This document shows, one piece after another, positions 1 to 9,400 of a stretch of DNA of 64,000 nt (position 1 is the first letter of the stretch; each line of letters starts with the position of its first letter). The notes beneath the pieces were generated by a model, which saw only the letters and a program-made list of their open reading frames with translations, was not told the origin of the DNA and did not search any database. The DNA is taken from contig NZ_JBIVRB010000016.1 in assembly GCF_044755465.1 (NCBI RefSeq), positions 1-64,000 of the forward strand, in the 5' to 3' direction. Source of the DNA: Peterkaempfera sp044755465. Lineage in GTDB: Bacteria; Actinomycetota; Actinomycetes; Streptomycetales; Streptomycetaceae. The translations under genes and the position numbers were made by a program.

Positions 1-99
1 CGCGCCGTCTCCTCCGGAGACATGACGCGCCGTCACTACGTGACGGAACGTTGCGTCGTCGCTCCGCGACGACGCAGTAACGCCGCTCCGCGGCGTTAC
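1..99. repeat. Telomere-like array of four hairpins
   Basis: Four perfect inverted repeats follow each other almost without gaps: stem 7-12/16-21 around loop 13-15 (TCC); stem 30-36/40-46 around loop 37-39 (TAC); stem 52-62/66-76 around loop 63-65 (TCC); stem 77-86/90-99 around loop 87-89 (TCC). All loops are exactly 3 bases and closed by C-G. Densely packed palindromes with 3-base loops are the hallmark of Streptomyces telomeres, where the 3' overhang folds and is patched by terminal-protein-primed synthesis. This array at base 1 suggests that the window starts at or very near a replicon end. The sequence is not one I recognise as the archetypal telomere. A weaker stem (GCTGGCT with AGCCGGC) and GGCC/GGCC pairs continue to about 140. 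Confidence 0.75.
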
Positions 100-136
100 A
101 AAAGCTGGCTGCCTGGAGGAGCCGGCCCCTGTTGGC

Positions 137-147
137 CGTTACATAAT
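137..147 (-). promoter_or_regulatory. Telomere-proximal copy of the ATTATGTAACG motif
   Basis: CGTTACATAAT on the plus strand, the reverse complement of the motif found at 295-305 and 325-335. It starts 38 bases after the last telomeric hairpin, whose own stem contains the core GTAACG/CGTTAC. Identical 11-mers occur upstream of the Tap-like gene at 9640-9673. A protein-binding site is inferred. Confidence 0.55.
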
Positions 148-294
148 TGTAGAAGTAAGTGCATCGCAGCCCAGTCCCTATAACCCTTTGACCTGCGGCT
201 ATATCTCTCTTGCTCTCAACGGTCTGCCTGGTGAGAGCCAGATCGGACTGACTTGTCGCTGAGCGCCGGACACCGTCCCTGTCGATGCGTACCC

Positions 295-335
295 ATTATG
301 TAACGCTCCTTGGCTTGGTCCACGATTATGTAACG
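295..335 (+). promoter_or_regulatory. Two direct ATTATGTAACG motifs, 30 bp apart
   Basis: Exact copies at 295-305 and 325-335. The 30-bp centre spacing is close to three helical turns, so both sites would face the same side of the DNA. With the inverted copy at 137-147 they form a small subtelomeric array. The same 11-mer recurs as an inverted pair upstream of the Tap-like/Tpg-like operon. Binding by one of those two proteins is a reasonable guess, not shown. Confidence 0.6.
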
Positions 336-427
336 GCTACTCTTCGTATTCAAGTATTGGTCTGGACCTCTTGTGGAATACTCGGTACCTAAAAAGAGTG
401 ATAGAGGTCTCCGAAGGGATTCATCTT

Positions 428-455
428 GAGTGGCGTACATTTTACGCATTCACTC
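428..455. repeat. Bulged inverted repeat in the subtelomere
   Basis: GAGTG (428-432) and GCGTA (433-437) pair with TACGC (443-447) and CACTC (451-455) around a 5-base loop, with a 3-base bulge (448-450). It lies in AT-richer, apparently non-coding DNA. Function unknown. Confidence 0.45.
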
Positions 456-872
456 GCGCTACATGGGTGTGGGGGTTCTGTGACGATTCTCTCCGGATGG
501 CGTTCCCTGAAGACGTGAATCGTTGTGCACCGCAAAAGTAGAAATTTAGAGCCGCATTCCGGGCTCGTTTTTCTTCTGCTTAGGTTTGTTCTCGGGAGGT
601 GTGTGTGGGAGCTGATGGCATGGGACGGAACTCTCATCCCCGTCATCACACCCGCGTCTGACCCGCTCTCGTTCCGGACTCGTTGCCAGTGCCGCAGAGC
701 CCTCACGCGACGCGCTGGCCCAAGCCGTCCTGGCCCTGAGGCGGGACACGCTCTTTGTAACTCTCCTCGCCGAGGTCGTGGGCTGACCTGGGTCGGAAGA
801 GCGGCTGCGCTACCCGGGCAAAAGATCTTGGATGTGCTGGTACCCGTCCTGGGGGGTTCACGCGATGAATAA

Positions 873-1949
873 GGCACACGGACAAGCGGGGTCGAGGAAC
901 AGGGCGGTGGGAAGGGTGCAGGAGATGCTGGTGCCCGAGGGGGTGTTCATCGCACCGCCGAAGGTGCCAAGTGGTGGAACACCTACCAGGATCCCGCACC
1001 CGGGCGGAACATCCACAACCGGCCTCCCGCCGCATGGGCGGCATACTTCAACGCCGTGGACGTGGCAGCCGACAAGGCGCAGAACGCGCACCTCGACAGC
1101 ACCCTGGGGCTGCACGGGCACCGGGATGCGGTCTACCGCTACGGCGAGCGCACCGAGGACGAGGCCCTGAAGTACGCCGGCGCCTACCGTCCGGTCCGGG
1201 CCGCCCTTGCCGATCCTTCCGCGCAGCCGCTGCACGAGGCAGTGCGGCTCCGTCTGGACCCCAGCCTCCACGCCTACGTCCACACCCCCGCAGAAGACTC
1301 CGAGCGGCGGGCCCAGGCACTGCTGGAGCACCTCGGGCACGGCAACCTGCCCCGCGAGTGAAACACCACCCGGCATGCCGCCTTCGAAGACGCCTACCAC
1401 GAGCAGCTCTTCCAGGACGAAGACGACACCCAGGACGAGGATGTCCTCCACGACGAAGGGGGTTACCCAGCGGACCAACCGGCCGCCACGCACGTGGTCT
1501 TCACCGTGCGCCCACTGCCCGCCGGCCAACTGCCCCCGTACAACGGGCAGACCACCTGACTGGACTTCACCGGCTGCGCCGACCTCCCCCTCGAAGTGAC
1601 CGGGGTCTCCTGGCGCTCCGTCGATGTGCCTGCGACCATCCGCACAGTACAGTTCACACCCCCCGTCCACGCTGCGATCGCCCCCGTCGACCGCCAGCAC
1701 GCCACCGCCGCGTACCGGGCCCGCTACGACGAGACCGGATTCCTGCGCGACACCGCCGCCCGGCAGTCCCCGGCCGCTCACCCCTACGCCCACCGTGCCG
1801 CCGAGATCGGCGCTGGGGCCGACCGCCTGATACGTGACGTGGCGGACCGTGCGTCCGCCAAACCCCCAGCTTCCGGCCAGAGGCCCCTACGCGACAGGCA
1901 GCAGCAGCCTGCTCTCCCACCCCGGTCCCCCGGAGTGGGACCTCGTTGA
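873..1949 (+). pseudogene. Decayed gene of unknown function with two in-frame TGA codons
   Basis: One reading phase has coding character from about 930 to 1949 but is cut by TGA at 1359-1361 and again at 1558-1560. The same phase continues sensibly across both, giving three pieces: one containing KWWNTYQDP and up to the first stop, a 65-residue acidic middle piece, and a C-terminal piece from 1562. The ORF-like pieces starting GTG at 1056 and GTG at 1596 are parts of it. The phase is closed upstream by TAA at 870-872 and no good start with a ribosome-binding site is visible, so the N-terminus may also be lost. I do not recognise the protein. Each TGA could derive by a single change from CGA or TGG. 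Confidence 0.5.
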
Positions 1950-1995
1950 GCAGGATGCCCGGACTCCCGTTCACCTGCCGCATGAAGAGTGCTGA
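1948..1995 (-). pseudogene. Short remnant of a kinase gene like that at 4068-5492
   Basis: About 48 bases are nearly identical to 5190-5237 inside the kinase gene. On the minus strand they encode ALFM-R-QVNGSPGIL, against ALFMQQVNGSPGIL in the intact kinase. Homology stops abruptly on both sides. It is a fragment left by an earlier duplication or recombination and is too short to be a gene. Confidence 0.55.
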
Positions 1996-2222
1996 TCGCT
2001 GTGCGAGTGCTCCCGCCCGACGGTCTGTGACGCTCGCCGAATTCCGTGCCATGGGGCCAGCCAGCGAGTGCTGGTCACGCGCATGGCTGGCCGAGTGGGA
2101 CCGCCGTTGGCCCTCCTGGCTGATACATCGGTGACGACGACGTTGCGGGCGCCCGCGTGCGTGCAGTCCGGGCGACAGCCGCATCGGCCGTCTCGCCCTC
2201 GCAAGGTGAGAAGCCGCGTACC

Positions 2223-2540
2223 TCAGTGACGGCTTCCCCCGGCTTCACCCCCGCTCCTCCCCGGCTCTCTGCTGGCGTCGGGGTACCAGGGGGCGAGGCG
2301 CAGGAGGAGGTGGAGGGTGCGGCAGGCGGCGGTGCGGTGGGCGGAGCGGGGAGCGTAGGCGGCGCCGAGGGCGAGGACGGCAGTGAGGGCCAGGAGCAGC
2401 AGGAGCGCGGCGCCTGTGTAGGCGAGGACGGTGCGGCCGGCCGGGGCGAGGAGGAGCACCGTGCTCGCTGCGGTGGCCTTACGGGCAGGTCGGCGGCGTC
2501 GAGCGGGACGCTGGCGGGTGGGGTGGGGACGGGCGAGCAT
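2223..2540 (-). CDS. Small predicted membrane protein
   Basis: A 105-aa protein with an Arg-rich N-terminus (about residues 1-25), one clear hydrophobic helix at about 39-62 rich in Leu and Ala, then a basic tail. The layout fits a single-pass inner-membrane protein with the N-terminus inside. Such small proteins are common on actinomycete accessory replicons, but I recognise no family. It is transcribed divergently from the 399-aa gene that follows. The coding call rests on the hydrophobic segment and GC-rich third positions only, so it may be spurious. Confidence 0.4.
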   Translation of the reverse strand: MLARPHPTRQRPARRRRPARKATAASTVLLLAPAGRTVLAYTGAALLLLLALTAVLALGAAYAPRSAHRTAACRTLHLLLRLAPWYPDASREPGRSGGEAGGSRH

Positions 2541-2631
2541 GAGGGAACGGCTCCTTCGCGGCGTACGGCGATACCCGGGGCCTCTGCGGGGCTCGGTTGT
2601 CTGCCCAGTTCAGCGCGTGCGTGGCAGACTG

Positions 2632-2660
2632 TTTTTAAGTACCTCGCGGGGTTCTAAACT
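2632..2660 (+). promoter_or_regulatory. Probable leaderless promoter of the 2667 gene
   Basis: TTTTTA (2632-2637) and TAAACT (2655-2660) are separated by 17 bases. The GTG start at 2667 begins 6 bases after the -10 box and has no ribosome-binding site. Transcription would therefore begin at or next to the start codon, a frequent arrangement in actinomycetes. The -35 match is weak. Confidence 0.45.
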
Positions 2661-2666
2661 GCGACG

Positions 2667-3866
2667 GTGCCCAGAGGAGAGCCGAGTTCGGCGGACCAGG
2701 ATCTGATCGAGCGCCTCGCGGCGCTCGGCCTGCGGGTGTCGGCAGCGCAGCTGGAGCGGTGGCGGGCGGCGGGACTGCTGCCCGGGCACGCACGGCGGTG
2801 GCTGGGGCGCGGGCGCGGTTCGATGTCGGTGCTTGCCGAGGAGACGGTGGCCGTCGCGGCAGCGCTGGGGCGGCATGCGCGGCCGGGGCGGGATCTGCGG
2901 TGGACGGTGATCGCCTGGTACGCCGAGGCCGGACTTCTCGCCGGGCCAGGGGGGTTGGCGGTGCCCGAGCCGCCGTGGCCGGCCGTGCGGGAGTCGCTGT
3001 TGTGGGCGGTCTCCCGCTCGCGCGCCCAGCACCTGGTGGTGCGGGCCCGTACGGCGGGCGGCGGGGGCGAGGAGGCGCAGGACGCCTTCTACGCCGAGGC
3101 CGGGCGGGTGGCGGGGCGAGGTCCGGCCGGGCTGCCGCACCCGGACGAGGTGCGGCGGCTGGTGGTCGACGACCCTGGGGGCGCGTGGGACCGGGGCCCG
3201 GAGCGCGGGCAGCGGCGCGCGGTGATGCATCTGGCCGCGGCCGCTGGGATGGGGGCCGCGGAGGTGGGCGGTGAGGTCCTCGTGGAGGCGCTCGCCGCAC
3301 TGATGCCCGGCGTGGACTGGGCGCCGGTCGCCGAGTCCGCGCAGCAGGCCGAGCGCGAGGGCTCTCTGGAGAGCTGGCTTGAGGCGGGGACACTCGTTGA
3401 CCCGCTCGCCCGCCTCCGGGCCGCCGGCGAGGAGGAGATGACTGCGGCGCGCAGTGTGGCGCGAATCCTCAACCTGGTCGGCTTTCTGTACGTGATGCAC
3501 GGGCTGCTGATGCCCGACAACCCCTTCCTCGCCCGCCTGCGGGCGAGGATCGACGAGTCCGGGTTCGCCCTGGTTGTCTCCCAGCTCGTCCCTCAGATGG
3601 CCAGCCCGTCCGGTGTCCCCCACGCGCTGGCGATGTGCCTGTCGCCCGAGATCGCCGTGGTCGCCGCCTTGTTGGAGGAGCTGATCGACGAACAGGCCGG
3701 CGCCGGACAGGGGCTGCTGTCGCTGCCCGGGGCCGAGGAGGGCGGGGCCGGGGCATTCATGCAGACCTGGATCGACCGTCTCCACGAACTCCGCGACCGC
3801 GGCCTCGACAGCGTCGGCGAGGGCGGCGGCCCCGGCTCGGCCGTCACTGCGGTCCCCGAGCCGTGA
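2667..3866 (+). CDS. Helix-turn-helix protein of unknown function
   Basis: A 399-aa soluble protein. The first 55 residues look like a MerR-type winged helix (LIERLAALGLRVS, then LERWRAAGLLP, then a basic GRGRG wing). The remainder is Ala/Gly/Glu-rich and helical, with no catalytic motif I recognise. The GTG start is supported by the adjoining promoter at 2632-2660. Codon use is strongly GC-biased, as in the replicon generally. It stands alone between the small membrane protein (divergent) and the kinase (convergent). DNA binding is probable from the N-terminus; what it controls is unknown. Confidence 0.75.
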   Translation: MPRGEPSSADQDLIERLAALGLRVSAAQLERWRAAGLLPGHARRWLGRGRGSMSVLAEETVAVAAALGRHARPGRDLRWTVIAWYAEAGLLAGPGGLAVPEPPWPAVRESLLWAVSRSRAQHLVVRARTAGGGGEEAQDAFYAEAGRVAGRGPAGLPHPDEVRRLVVDDPGGAWDRGPERGQRRAVMHLAAAAGMGAAEVGGEVLVEALAALMPGVDWAPVAESAQQAEREGSLESWLEAGTLVDPLARLRAAGEEEMTAARSVARILNLVGFLYVMHGLLMPDNPFLARLRARIDESGFALVVSQLVPQMASPSGVPHALAMCLSPEIAVVAALLEELIDEQAGAGQGLLSLPGAEEGGAGAFMQTWIDRLHELRDRGLDSVGEGGGPGSAVTAVPEP

Positions 3867-4067
3867 CGACCTTGTGCCGAACGCGCCGAGCACGCCCTGC
3901 TGGCCGCGTGGCTGCCGAGCACGGATCGTGCCACGCCCTGCGCCAGCGCGGGTCGTCAGCGGCCGTCGCATCGAGTGCGGCCGGCATCGGCGTCCAGCCC
4001 CATGGGGACAGCCGAGTTCGTCCTCGTCTGGCTTCCAGAACTCGTACAGAATCGGCTGGCTGCGGGG

Positions 4068-5492
4068 TCAGGCCGTGGCGGCGGTCCGTTCGGGATCCTC
4101 AGCGACGGGAGCGTCCGGTGAGGAGTGGGAAATCCAGGCCACGACCGCGTCTGTCAGCTGCTGGACCTGATCGGCTGTCCGCGGCATCCGCGCACGGTGC
4201 CACGGAGTGTGTCCCCACTGCTGTTCCAGGACCCACGGCGGTCCGCTTCGCTGCGCTTCGGCGATAAAACACACACCGTCGTCGAGGAGTGCGTCCAGGA
4301 CGATGCGCCGTCCGTCGTGGAGGTCGGTGGCCATCCAGATGAAGCCGCCGTCGGGTACGAAGCCTTCCTCACAGTTGTCGATCCAGCCGTACTCGCCGAG
4401 GGTGCGATCGCCGTTGTCGTGGTTGATGCCCTCGCTCCAGGCGTCCGGATCACCGGTCAGGGCTTCGGCGATGCGTCGGATGCAGGGCAGCATCATCGCC
4501 CGTGTCGCCTCAACATCGCGGCGGCTGCGGTCTCCGTGCGGTCCCCAGCCACCCATGAAGGGGCGGCCGAAGGGTCGGAAGCGGGTTGTCTGGGCGTGGC
4601 GGCCTAGCCAGGCCGCCAGTTCGGCATGGAAGTCGGTCATGGTCAGCCGGTCCTGCACGCGGTGCTGGGTCGCGGCCTCCAGGACGTGTTCCAGGGCGGT
4701 CATGGCGTTCCCGCCGCCGTGGGTGGCCAGGTTGAACTCCTCCGCGCCCACCCGGTGTGTTCCCTCGGGCGGATACGGGCCGCGACGGGGATGGGCCAGG
4801 ACGAAAAGGGTCTTGGCGAGAGAGTAGACATCGGCCCGCTCACCGCGGTCCTTGCCGTCGGTGCTGCGCATCTCGGGGGCCATAAAGTTGGCGGGCCCGA
4901 CCTTCTCCCCGACACGGGTCACGCCGGCGGGCAGGTGGGCGAAGGCCGCGATCCCGAAGTCGGCCAGGACCGGCATCCCGTCGTACCAGAACAGGTTGTC
5001 CGGCTTGATGTCCCGGTGGTAGATCCCCTGATCGGCGAGCGCCGCGAGGGTGCGGGCCAGGACGGTGGTGTGCGTGACCACGTCGAGGACGGTCGAGGTG
5101 TCGTCGAGGATGTCGGCCAGCGGCCGGGCCTGGGGCATGGCGTACCAGCGGGGTGCGGTGCCATGGGCGTCGTCGATGTCCCAGATCGGCAGGATGCCCG
5201 GACTTCCGTTCACCTGCTGCATGAAGAGCGCCTCGTCGTAGAAGCGCCGGCGACGGGCCCGCCGTCCCTTGTCCACATAGCCCTCGCCCGGCACGGGCGG
5301 GTCGGACATGTGCTTGAGGACGCCCTCACGCCCGCTGCTCACCTCGGTGGCCCTGCGCACGAACTTCTTCCCGCCGAGTTGGCCGAGTTGGCCGTCGTCG
5401 CGCCACCGCAGAATGTTGTAGTCGACGCTGTTGTCGTTCGGCTGCGGCTTACGCGGGCGCTGCGGAGGGCGTGGCACGGGTCTTCCTGACAT
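4068..5492 (-). CDS. Eukaryotic-type Ser/Thr protein kinase
   Basis: A 474-aa protein from the ATG at 5492; the open frame continues further upstream but without coding character. It should transfer phosphate from ATP to Ser/Thr of target proteins. Visible kinase motifs: Lys in GVLKHM, catalytic loop YHRDIKPDN, metal site LADFG, activation-segment MAPEM, and RADVYSLAK. The glycine loop is poorly conserved. No membrane segment or PASTA repeats are seen, so it is cytosolic, unlike PknB. The last ~190 residues (from about PFGRPFMGGWG) are Trp-rich and unassigned; they may be a sensor or substrate-binding domain. A TACCGT box lies 8-13 bases upstream of the ATG, suggesting a very short leader. 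Some orphan kinases act in phage defence; this one is untested. A 48-bp remnant of a second copy lies at 1948-1995. Confidence 0.88.
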   Translation of the reverse strand: MSGRPVPRPPQRPRKPQPNDNSVDYNILRWRDDGQLGQLGGKKFVRRATEVSSGREGVLKHMSDPPVPGEGYVDKGRRARRRRFYDEALFMQQVNGSPGILPIWDIDDAHGTAPRWYAMPQARPLADILDDTSTVLDVVTHTTVLARTLAALADQGIYHRDIKPDNLFWYDGMPVLADFGIAAFAHLPAGVTRVGEKVGPANFMAPEMRSTDGKDRGERADVYSLAKTLFVLAHPRRGPYPPEGTHRVGAEEFNLATHGGGNAMTALEHVLEAATQHRVQDRLTMTDFHAELAAWLGRHAQTTRFRPFGRPFMGGWGPHGDRSRRDVEATRAMMLPCIRRIAEALTGDPDAWSEGINHDNGDRTLGEYGWIDNCEEGFVPDGGFIWMATDLHDGRRIVLDALLDDGVCFIAEAQRSGPPWVLEQQWGHTPWHRARMPRTADQVQQLTDAVVAWISHSSPDAPVAEDPERTAATA

Positions 5493-5675
5493 GCCCGAAC
5501 GGTAGCGTTCCTGTGCCCCGCCTCGGGACCGAACAGGATGCTCTGCGCACAAACTGGGACCTGGACGGGAGCGCGGGCTGCGGGGGTCGGCGCAGCCGGT
5601 GCCGGGGCCCAGGGGTTTGCGGCGGTGCGGAGCGGTTCTGTCGTTCGCGCGCGGGCTGTCGGTGGTGGTCGGCAT

Positions 5676-5815
5676 GAGAATGACATGGCCCTTCGTTACT
5701 CATGCAAGCAACGAGTGAGCACCACCCGTCAGCGTCAACGACCAGGCCACCGCGCCTGCGCCACTGACACTCAGAGGACGAGGTCCAACCGACACTCCCC
5801 CGCAGACCATCAGGG
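5676..5815 (+). repeat. Long imperfect repeat, copy A (possible transposon end array)
   Basis: About 140 bases match 46793-46933 in the same orientation with roughly three-quarters identity, from GAGAATGAC to CCCCGCAGAC. Both copies are rich in TGAC/GTCA words and include a block of the form CACTGACA-TCAGA-GACGA. That block resembles my memory of the terminal repeats of Tn402/Tn5053-type elements (TCAGAAGACGACTGCACCA). It lies in the non-coding gap between the kinase start and the 3' end of the Tpg-like gene. A transposase-binding array is inferred; the partner end was not found. Confidence 0.5.
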
Positions 5816-5843
5816 CCGGTCAGGCCAGCCGCAGGCGGTCGTG

Positions 5844-6464
5844 TCAGGCGCCGATGCCGATGTAGGAGACGTAGGTGTAGGCGCCCCAGTCGGAGTCGAG
5901 TTCGGCGATGATGTCGTCCCAGAGGTCTTCCATGGTGTCCAGGTCGCTGGCGACGAGGGCGTCGACGGCGTCGTCCCAGATATAGCGGACCTGCCGGTGT
6001 TGAATCCTCAGGTTGTCGCGGCGGCGGGGCTCGTCGACAGTGGTCTGGTTGACGGGGTGGATCTCGATGCGGGTGCCGCGGCCGCCTCGGTTGAGGTGCT
6101 GCTTGAGGGCGCCGGGGTTGGCGAGCACGTTGTGGGCTCGCAGGTTCCAGTAGGCAGTGTCGATCGCTTCGAGGTTGGCCGGGCGCGGGCGCTGGGTGCC
6201 GCGGGTCCAGGCGCGGATCGTGGCGGGGGTGGCGTGGATGCCGGCGTCGGCCAAGGCTTGGGGGCCGCCTTTGGTGGTGGTGAGGTAACGCATGCGGGCC
6301 TTCAGGCCGCGGCGGGTGCCGACCGGGGATTTGATTCCGCCGTCGATGATCATGCGCTCGAGGGCGTCTTCGAGGGCGCGGGCGAGGGCGATTTTTCCGT
6401 GGACGTTTCCCGGGTCGCGGTCTGCCCCGTAGTTGCCGAAGTTCTTCCATCCGTCGGTCGACAT
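5844..6464 (-). CDS. Tpg-like putative telomere terminal protein
   Basis: A 206-aa protein whose layout parallels the Tpg at 52953-53507. A short N-terminus leads to MRYL-x5-GG, then a helix-turn-helix (ATIRAWTRGTQRPRP, about residues 81-95), a linker, then TRIEI-x5-TTVDEP-RRR (131-150). The same places in Tpg read LRFL, TVQRWVTKR and TRARF-x6-SSDDPRVR. The C-terminus ends in an acidic helix and a beta-like YTYVSY tail, comparable to the FSDVEFADF tail of Tpg. In Streptomyces, Tpg is covalently bound to telomeric 5' ends and primes end patching. The gene starts directly after the stop of the Tap-like gene (TAGATG), so the two are co-transcribed in the usual tap-then-tpg order. Overall similarity is weak. 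A plain DNA-binding accessory protein is the alternative. Confidence 0.6.
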   Translation of the reverse strand: MSTDGWKNFGNYGADRDPGNVHGKIALARALEDALERMIIDGGIKSPVGTRRGLKARMRYLTTTKGGPQALADAGIHATPATIRAWTRGTQRPRPANLEAIDTAYWNLRAHNVLANPGALKQHLNRGGRGTRIEIHPVNQTTVDEPRRRDNLRIQHRQVRYIWDDAVDALVASDLDTMEDLWDDIIAELDSDWGAYTYVSYIGIGA

Positions 6465-9400
6465 CTAACGAGCGCTCTTCCTCGGCAGGGGGTACTGGTC
6501 TTTTTGTTTCATCTGGGTGGTGAGGCGTCCTTCGGTGAATACGGTGCGCCAGTCGCCGGCGACGTGGAGTTCGTCGGTGCCACGGACGCGGACGACGGTC
6601 AGGCCGTTGCTGTGGGCTCGGTGGGATTTATACCAGAGGTTAGCGAATGCCTGGGAGCGGATGATGTGCATCCAGTCGGGTCGGCGGATGTCGCGGTTGA
6701 CGCTTGATTCTCCGATGGTGGAGGTGAATTTCGAGTACATGGCTTTGATGTATTCGACGGTCATCGTGTCGTCGGCTTCGATGGCTTTTTTGCGGGCTTC
6801 GGTCAGGACGCGGCGGAATTTTTCCAGGAGGCCTTCGCTGGCGCCGGAGGTCCAGCGCTCGGTGATGTGGGGGGCCTCGCACAGGCCGAGGCGGGCGCAG
6901 CGAATGAGGAGGCGGATGGTGGCGTCGTCGAGGAGGACGGGGCCGTCTTCGCGGCGGTTGCCGATCGGGTCGGGCAGGTGGGGGTGGTGCCAGGTGGGGC
7001 GGGTAGGGAGGCGGTAGATGCCGGAGCGTTTGGGGTCGAAGCCGCCGTGGGGGTCGTGGATCAGGGCGCCGATGGGCAGGTGGGTCTTGAAGGCGGACAG
7101 GAAGCTGGCGTTGGTGTCGAGGGCGTTGACGGTGATCGGGGGGTGGGTGCCGTTTTGGAGGGCGTCCATGAGGTGGGTGTTGGTCCAGTTGTGGCGGCCC
7201 TCCCAGATTTCGTCGGCGCCGTCCTTGGTTTTCTTTCGGAGGAATTCGAGGGTTTCCGGATAGACGGTGTGCTCGTAATTTCCGCCGACGCGGGTTGCCT
7301 CGAACAGAGCCATTGCGTTCGGTACGGCCTTTTTCACCAGGGCTTCGGTTGCGGCGGCGATGTCACCGTCGTGGTCGTGGAGGGCTTCGTCGACGGCGCG
7401 GGTGATCATGCCGGTGAAGTAGCTGTAGCCCCGGTTTGCGTAGCCGCCCTCTGGCGGAGGTGGGGCGGCGGTGTGGCCTGTCGGGACGGGCTCGGTGGGC
7501 GTGGGCTCCTGGGGCGGGCTGGTGGGGGCTTGGAGAGGCGCCTGCGGGGGCTGTGCGGGGGTGTGCAGGCTCGCGGTCGGTGGCGGCGCTGGGGTGGTGG
7601 GGCTGGCGTAGGGGGTGGCCGGGTCGGTGATGCGGGCGTGGGCGAGGTCGGCGTGGAGGGTGAGGGTGGCCTGCGGGCCGAGGTCGCGTTCGGCGACGGT
7701 GGCGTGGATCTGGTCGGCGTCGCGGGTCAGGGTGATGGTGATGTCGAGGCTGAGCGCGGCGATCAGGCGGGGGTCGTCGGTATCGACGGCGGCGAGGACG
7801 GGGAGCTCGTGGGTGCGGGCCAAGTGGGCGAGGGCCTGGGCGGCGTCGGTGATCTGAGTCAGGCCGGACAGCGGCAGCCGGGGGTCTTCGGTGGTCTGCA
7901 GGCGGTCGACCACGACGAGGGCTAGGCCGGGCAGGTCCGGAACGCTCTCGGCGATCGCGTCGGTGGTCAGGTCGGTGCCGTCGTCGATGTACAGCGGGGC
8001 TTGGGCCAGGTGGTGGTGGAGGGCCGCGGTGTCGTCCTGCTCGGTGGGGGTGAGGCGGCCGGCTCGCAGGCGGCGGTAGTCGACGGGCAGGTGTGCAGCG
8101 ACGATGCGTGCGGCGATGTCGGCGCGGGTGAGTCCGGAGGCGGCGTACAGGACGGGTTGGTGCTGGTCGAGGGCGCTCGTGCGTGCGGCGGCGGTGGCGA
8201 TCAGGCTGGATCCGGCTCCTGGGGCGGCGGCGACGAGATAGAAGCGGCCGGGCTGGAGGCCGCCGAGGGCGTCGTCCAGGGTGCGGATGCCGGTCGGCAG
8301 GCCCATCACGGGTGTGAGTGTGGTGGTTTCACCGGTGGGGGCGGTGGTGGGAAGGACGGTGTCGAGGGCTTGCGCGAGTGCGGCCAGGCGTCGCGGGGTG
8401 CGTGGCGCAGTGATAGTTGGTGGGCCACTGGCCGGGATGACGGTCTCGTGGCTGGTCCCGGGCGTCGCGGGAGTGGGGGCCGGCGGGCCCGGCTCGGGCG
8501 GGGCCGAGGGGGGTGCGGGGAGGGCGGCCGGTGGTGTGAGCGGGTGCTGGAGTGTCGGGGGGGTTGGAGCGGCCGGGGAGCCGGTGGGGGGGGCCGACGG
8601 GGCCGGTGTGGCTGGGGTGGTGCCGCGTGAGGCGGGGGTACTGGCAGGTGCAGGCGTGTCCTGGGCTGCTGGCGTCGGTTCCGGCTGTGGTTCCGAGGGC
8701 GTGGTGGGTGCAGCGGCCGCTTCGGCAGGAGGAGTGGTCAGTGCGGGCGCGAGGTCTTTCGCGGCCTCGACTTCGGCTTCGGCTGTTGTGGTCGGGAGGG
8801 GGGTCTGGACTGCTTGCGGGGGTGTTGTGGCGGAGTCCGGGGCTACTGCTGCAGCCGGAGCCGCTGTGTCGGGTGCTGGCTCGGCTTGAAGTGCGGGCGG
8901 GGTGGGGGTGCCGTCCGCGGCTGCGGCAAGCAGGACGGCGACGGGGGTCTTGTGGCGGCACAGCACCTGAGGGTGGCCCTCGGCACCGTATTGGATCAAA
9001 TCTCCCAGCTTTTTGCGGGCGTCCACGAAACTGTGGGTGGGGGCTTGGGTGAGGTCCCAGCCCAGTTCGGTTGCGTGGGCGGGCGTGGTGAGCAGTGCAT
9101 GGTGCGGGCCACGCGTCAGGGGTGTGGGGTGCCCTTGGATGGCAGCGTTGATCAGTTGCTTGAGTGTGCTGCGGGCCTCGTGCAGCGTCGCCGGGCCGGT
9201 GCGCGTCAGGGCGTGTGGTGTTTCCGCGTCAGGGGCGGCGGAGGTTGTTCCCCGCTCGTACAACGGGCCCTCAGCTGACTCGGGTTGACTGTCATCGCCG
9301 TGTCGGCGGCTGGCGTCTTCGGAGGCTGTCTTGGCCGCTGAGGATGGTGTGGGAGGCGTGGGAAAACTCAATGGCCAGTTGCCCGCCCAGCGCGGAGCCT

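Larger units (their letters stand above)
100..872. other. Subtelomeric stretch without convincing genes
   Basis: This stretch is visibly less GC-rich than the rest of the window, particularly from 120 to 560. Open frames on both strands here lack codon bias, ribosome-binding sites and recognisable motifs. It holds three copies of the ATTATGTAACG motif (annotated separately) and a bulged inverted repeat at 428-455. I see no gene in it. A role in end replication or protein binding is inferred only from position. Confidence 0.6.

Noticed and set aside
216..449. 77-aa frame in the subtelomere
   Set aside because: No coding bias, no ribosome-binding site, and it overlaps the motif copies.
1359..1560. 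Possible TGA recoding (selenocysteine or readthrough)
   Set aside because: Both contexts are better explained by point mutation; no supporting structure was seen downstream and no selenoprotein family was recognised.
2610..3971. 453-aa minus-strand frame
   Set aside because: Shadow of the 399-aa helix-turn-helix gene; composition is Arg/Pro/Gly-rich with no motif.
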